The translations under genes were made by a program, and so were the position numbers. Positions 62,771 to 64,000 of a stretch of DNA of 64,000 nt are shown one piece after another; position 1 is the first letter of the stretch, and the number at the start of each line of letters is the position of its first letter. The DNA is from Desulfosporosinus nitroreducens (GTDB taxonomy: Bacteria > Bacillota > Desulfitobacteriia > Desulfitobacteriales > Desulfitobacteriaceae), in the NCBI RefSeq assembly GCF_023897015.1, contig NZ_JAMHFY010000003.1, forward strand, positions 62,001 to 126,000, given 5' to 3'. Under the pieces are notes generated by a model, which did no database searches, had not been told where the DNA came from, and was given only the letters and a program-made list of their open reading frames with translations.

Positions 62771-64000
62771 TTGACGTTAATGGAAATGGCCCAAAGGGGT
62801 CAAGAAACCCCGTTGTTTACCTTAGTAGCCCGCAACGAACAAATCAATGTCCAACTCCTTATGGAACGGGTTGCTGCCGGACGAATTGTTATTCCCTATA
62901 ACGGTCATCACAAGCCCCAAAAGCCTCAAGGGTTTGGGCTGGGCCTAAGTACCAAGGTTAGTGCCAGTATTGGCCTGGCCGCAGACGAGGATAGTCTAAC
63001 GGATGAACTATTTAAAGTGGATGAGGCCATCAGGGCAGGAACCAATGCCATCATGGATTTGAGTACAGCGGGAAATATGGATGAAGCAAGGCGGACAATT
63101 ATAAAAAGAGTACCGTTACCTTTAGGTACACTACCTGTGTATCAGGCTTTTGCTGAGGCTGTATGTACTAAGGGTTCAGCTTTAGCACTTGAGCCAGAAG
63201 ACTTTTTTAAGATTATGGAACGCCAAGCTGCCGATGGAGTTGATTTTATGGCCTTACACAGCGCCCTGCACTCTGGTTTATTTAAAACGGCCAAGGCAGA
63301 TCAGCGAGTTCTGAATCTGGTTAGTCGAGGTGGGTCCTTGTTGATGGGCTGGATGCTCTATCATGGTAAGGACAACTTTTTGTATACCATGTTCGACCGC
63401 ATCCTTGAAATTGCCCAAAAATACGAAGTTACTTTAAGCTTAGCTGATGCAATGAGACCGGGTGCAGGAGCTGATTCATTATGTCGTTCTCAAGCTGAAG
63501 AGCTCGTCGTTCTAGGCGAGCTGGTAAAGCGCAGCAGACAAGCGGGGGTTCAAATCATGATTAAGGGACCTGGTCACACTCCACCTAATCAAATTGCGAC
63601 AACTGTTAAATTGGAAAAACAAGTATGTCAAGGTGCTCCGTATTTTGTCTTCGGACCGGTATCGACGGATGTAGCCCCAGGATATGACGAAATTACGGCT
63701 GCTATCGGAGGAGCGATGGCTGGTGCTGCTGGAGCGGATATTCTCTGCTATGTTACACCCGCCGAACATATAGGTTATCCCGATGCGCAGGATGTCTATC
63801 GGGGAGTGGTGGCTGCACGTATTGCTGCTCATGTGGCTGATCTGGCAAAAGGGTACCCCGGAGCAGTAAATTGGGACCTTAAAATGAGTCAAGCACGTCG
63901 GGAGCAGAATATAGAAGCCCAGAAAACGTTAGCCTTAGATCGAGAAAGGCTTACGGGGTTCCAATCGGGCGAAAAACCTTTCTGCAAAAAATGTAAAAAC
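62771..64000 (+). CDS. ThiC paralogue, 5-hydroxybenzimidazole synthase type (BzaA/BzaB/BzaF), truncated
   Basis: Open reading frame of 410 codons running off the end of the window, parallel to ThiC: RIVIPYNGHHKPQKPQG, SRGGSLLMGWM, SLADAMRPGAGADSL, KGPGHTPPNQIA and [13 protein letters not shown]. The C-terminal cluster motif begins at FCKKCKN, right at the edge. The start is TTG 62771 (ATG 62780 possible) with AAGGAGAG upstream. BzaA/B/F convert aminoimidazole ribotide to hydroxybenzimidazole for the cobamide lower ligand. The upstream cobalamin riboswitch, not a TPP switch, supports that role over thiamine synthesis. Which of the three paralogues it is cannot be told from this fragment. Confidence 0.85.
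   Translation, partial: MTLMEMAQRGQETPLFTLVARNEQINVQLLMERVAAGRIVIPYNGHHKPQKPQGFGLGLSTKVSASIGLAADEDSLTDELFKVDEAIRAGTNAIMDLSTAGNMDEARRTIIKRVPLPLGTLPVYQAFAEAVCTKGSALALEPEDFFKIMERQAADGVDFMALHSALHSGLFKTAKADQRVLNLVSRGGSLLMGWMLYHGKDNFLYTMFDRILEIAQKYEVTLSLADAMRPGAGADSLCRSQAEELVVLGELVKRSRQAGVQIMIKGPGHTPPNQIATTVKLEKQVCQGAPYFVFGPVSTDVAPGYDEITAAIGGAMAGAAGADILCYVTPAEHIGYPDAQDVYRGVVAARIAAHVADLAKGYPGAVNWDLKMSQARREQNIEAQKTLALDRERLTGFQSGEKPFCKKCKN

Noticed and set aside
62455-64000. Second thiC for thiamine synthesis
   Set aside because: Cobalamin riboswitch upstream and divergent sequence compared with the TPP-controlled thiC at 17530; lower-ligand synthesis fits better.

Overview
The window reads as chromosomal DNA of a strictly anaerobic, spore-forming, low-to-mid GC Firmicute, most likely a Desulfosporosinus/Desulfitobacterium-type member of the Peptococcaceae. 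Support: a Spo0E-like regulator and a KapD-like nuclease, a CIRCE-controlled groESL, a selenocysteine-containing NADH-linked formate dehydrogenase, three selenoproteins in all, anaerobic cofactor genes under riboswitches (c-di-GMP-I twice, TPP, Moco, cobalamin), and a sigma-54/AcoR-controlled acetoin and 2,3-butanediol locus. The organism name is inference; no rRNA or tRNA gene was seen.

Layout. 1-4.8 kb: end of a MATE exporter; a c-di-GMP riboswitch driving a chemoreceptor; a second c-di-GMP riboswitch followed only by the last codons of a lost chemoreceptor; a DUF2225 protein; an IS605-like end. 4.9-12.4 kb: Tex, an amidohydrolase, the t6A operon tsaE-tsaB-rimI-tsaD, a dense DnaA-box cluster, and 5-formyl-THF cyclo-ligase. 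12.4-17.5 kb: formate dehydrogenase operon (NuoE-like, NuoF-like, Sec-FdhA). 17.5-19.2 kb: thiC under a terminating TPP riboswitch.

19.3-43.4 kb is the centrepiece. Six sigma-54 (-24/-12) promoters, an AcoR-type activator and a recurring palindrome TGTTCG-N5-CGAACA mark a regulon. It holds a DUF6506 protein, two lipoate-ligase-like proteins, a flavoprotein, two butanediol/acetoin dehydrogenases, a multipass membrane protein, a DUF116 protein, acoA-acoB-acoX-acoC, a LipB-LipA fusion, two GcvH-like carrier proteins around a GlcD-like flavoprotein and a GlcF/HdrD-like CCG iron-sulfur protein, two radical SAM proteins resembling the two-component lipoyl synthase LipS1/LipS2, and a methyltransferase. 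No dihydrolipoyl dehydrogenase (E3) gene is present. The E2 carries a C-terminal AhpD-like CxxC domain. I infer that electrons from acetoin cleavage leave the dihydrolipoyl arm through the AhpD domain and/or the GcvH-like carriers to the flavin/Fe-S pair rather than through a classical E3. This is the best candidate for an undescribed system here.

43.7-48.2 kb: a tiny selenocysteine glutaredoxin, mobA, fdhD, a Moco riboswitch and moaA-moaC-MOSC-mogA, which supply the molybdenum cofactor and sulfuration for the formate dehydrogenase. 48.3-64 kb: an EamA transporter, a NYN-domain protein, groES-groEL, a second selenocysteine glutaredoxin with a zinc ribbon, degraded FmdB-like and DUF4405 genes, hpt, guaA, a Spo0E-like protein, a P-type Ca2+-ATPase, a KapD-like exonuclease, and a cobalamin riboswitch controlling a ThiC paralogue (BzaA/B/F type, cut by the window edge) for the lower ligand of cobamides.
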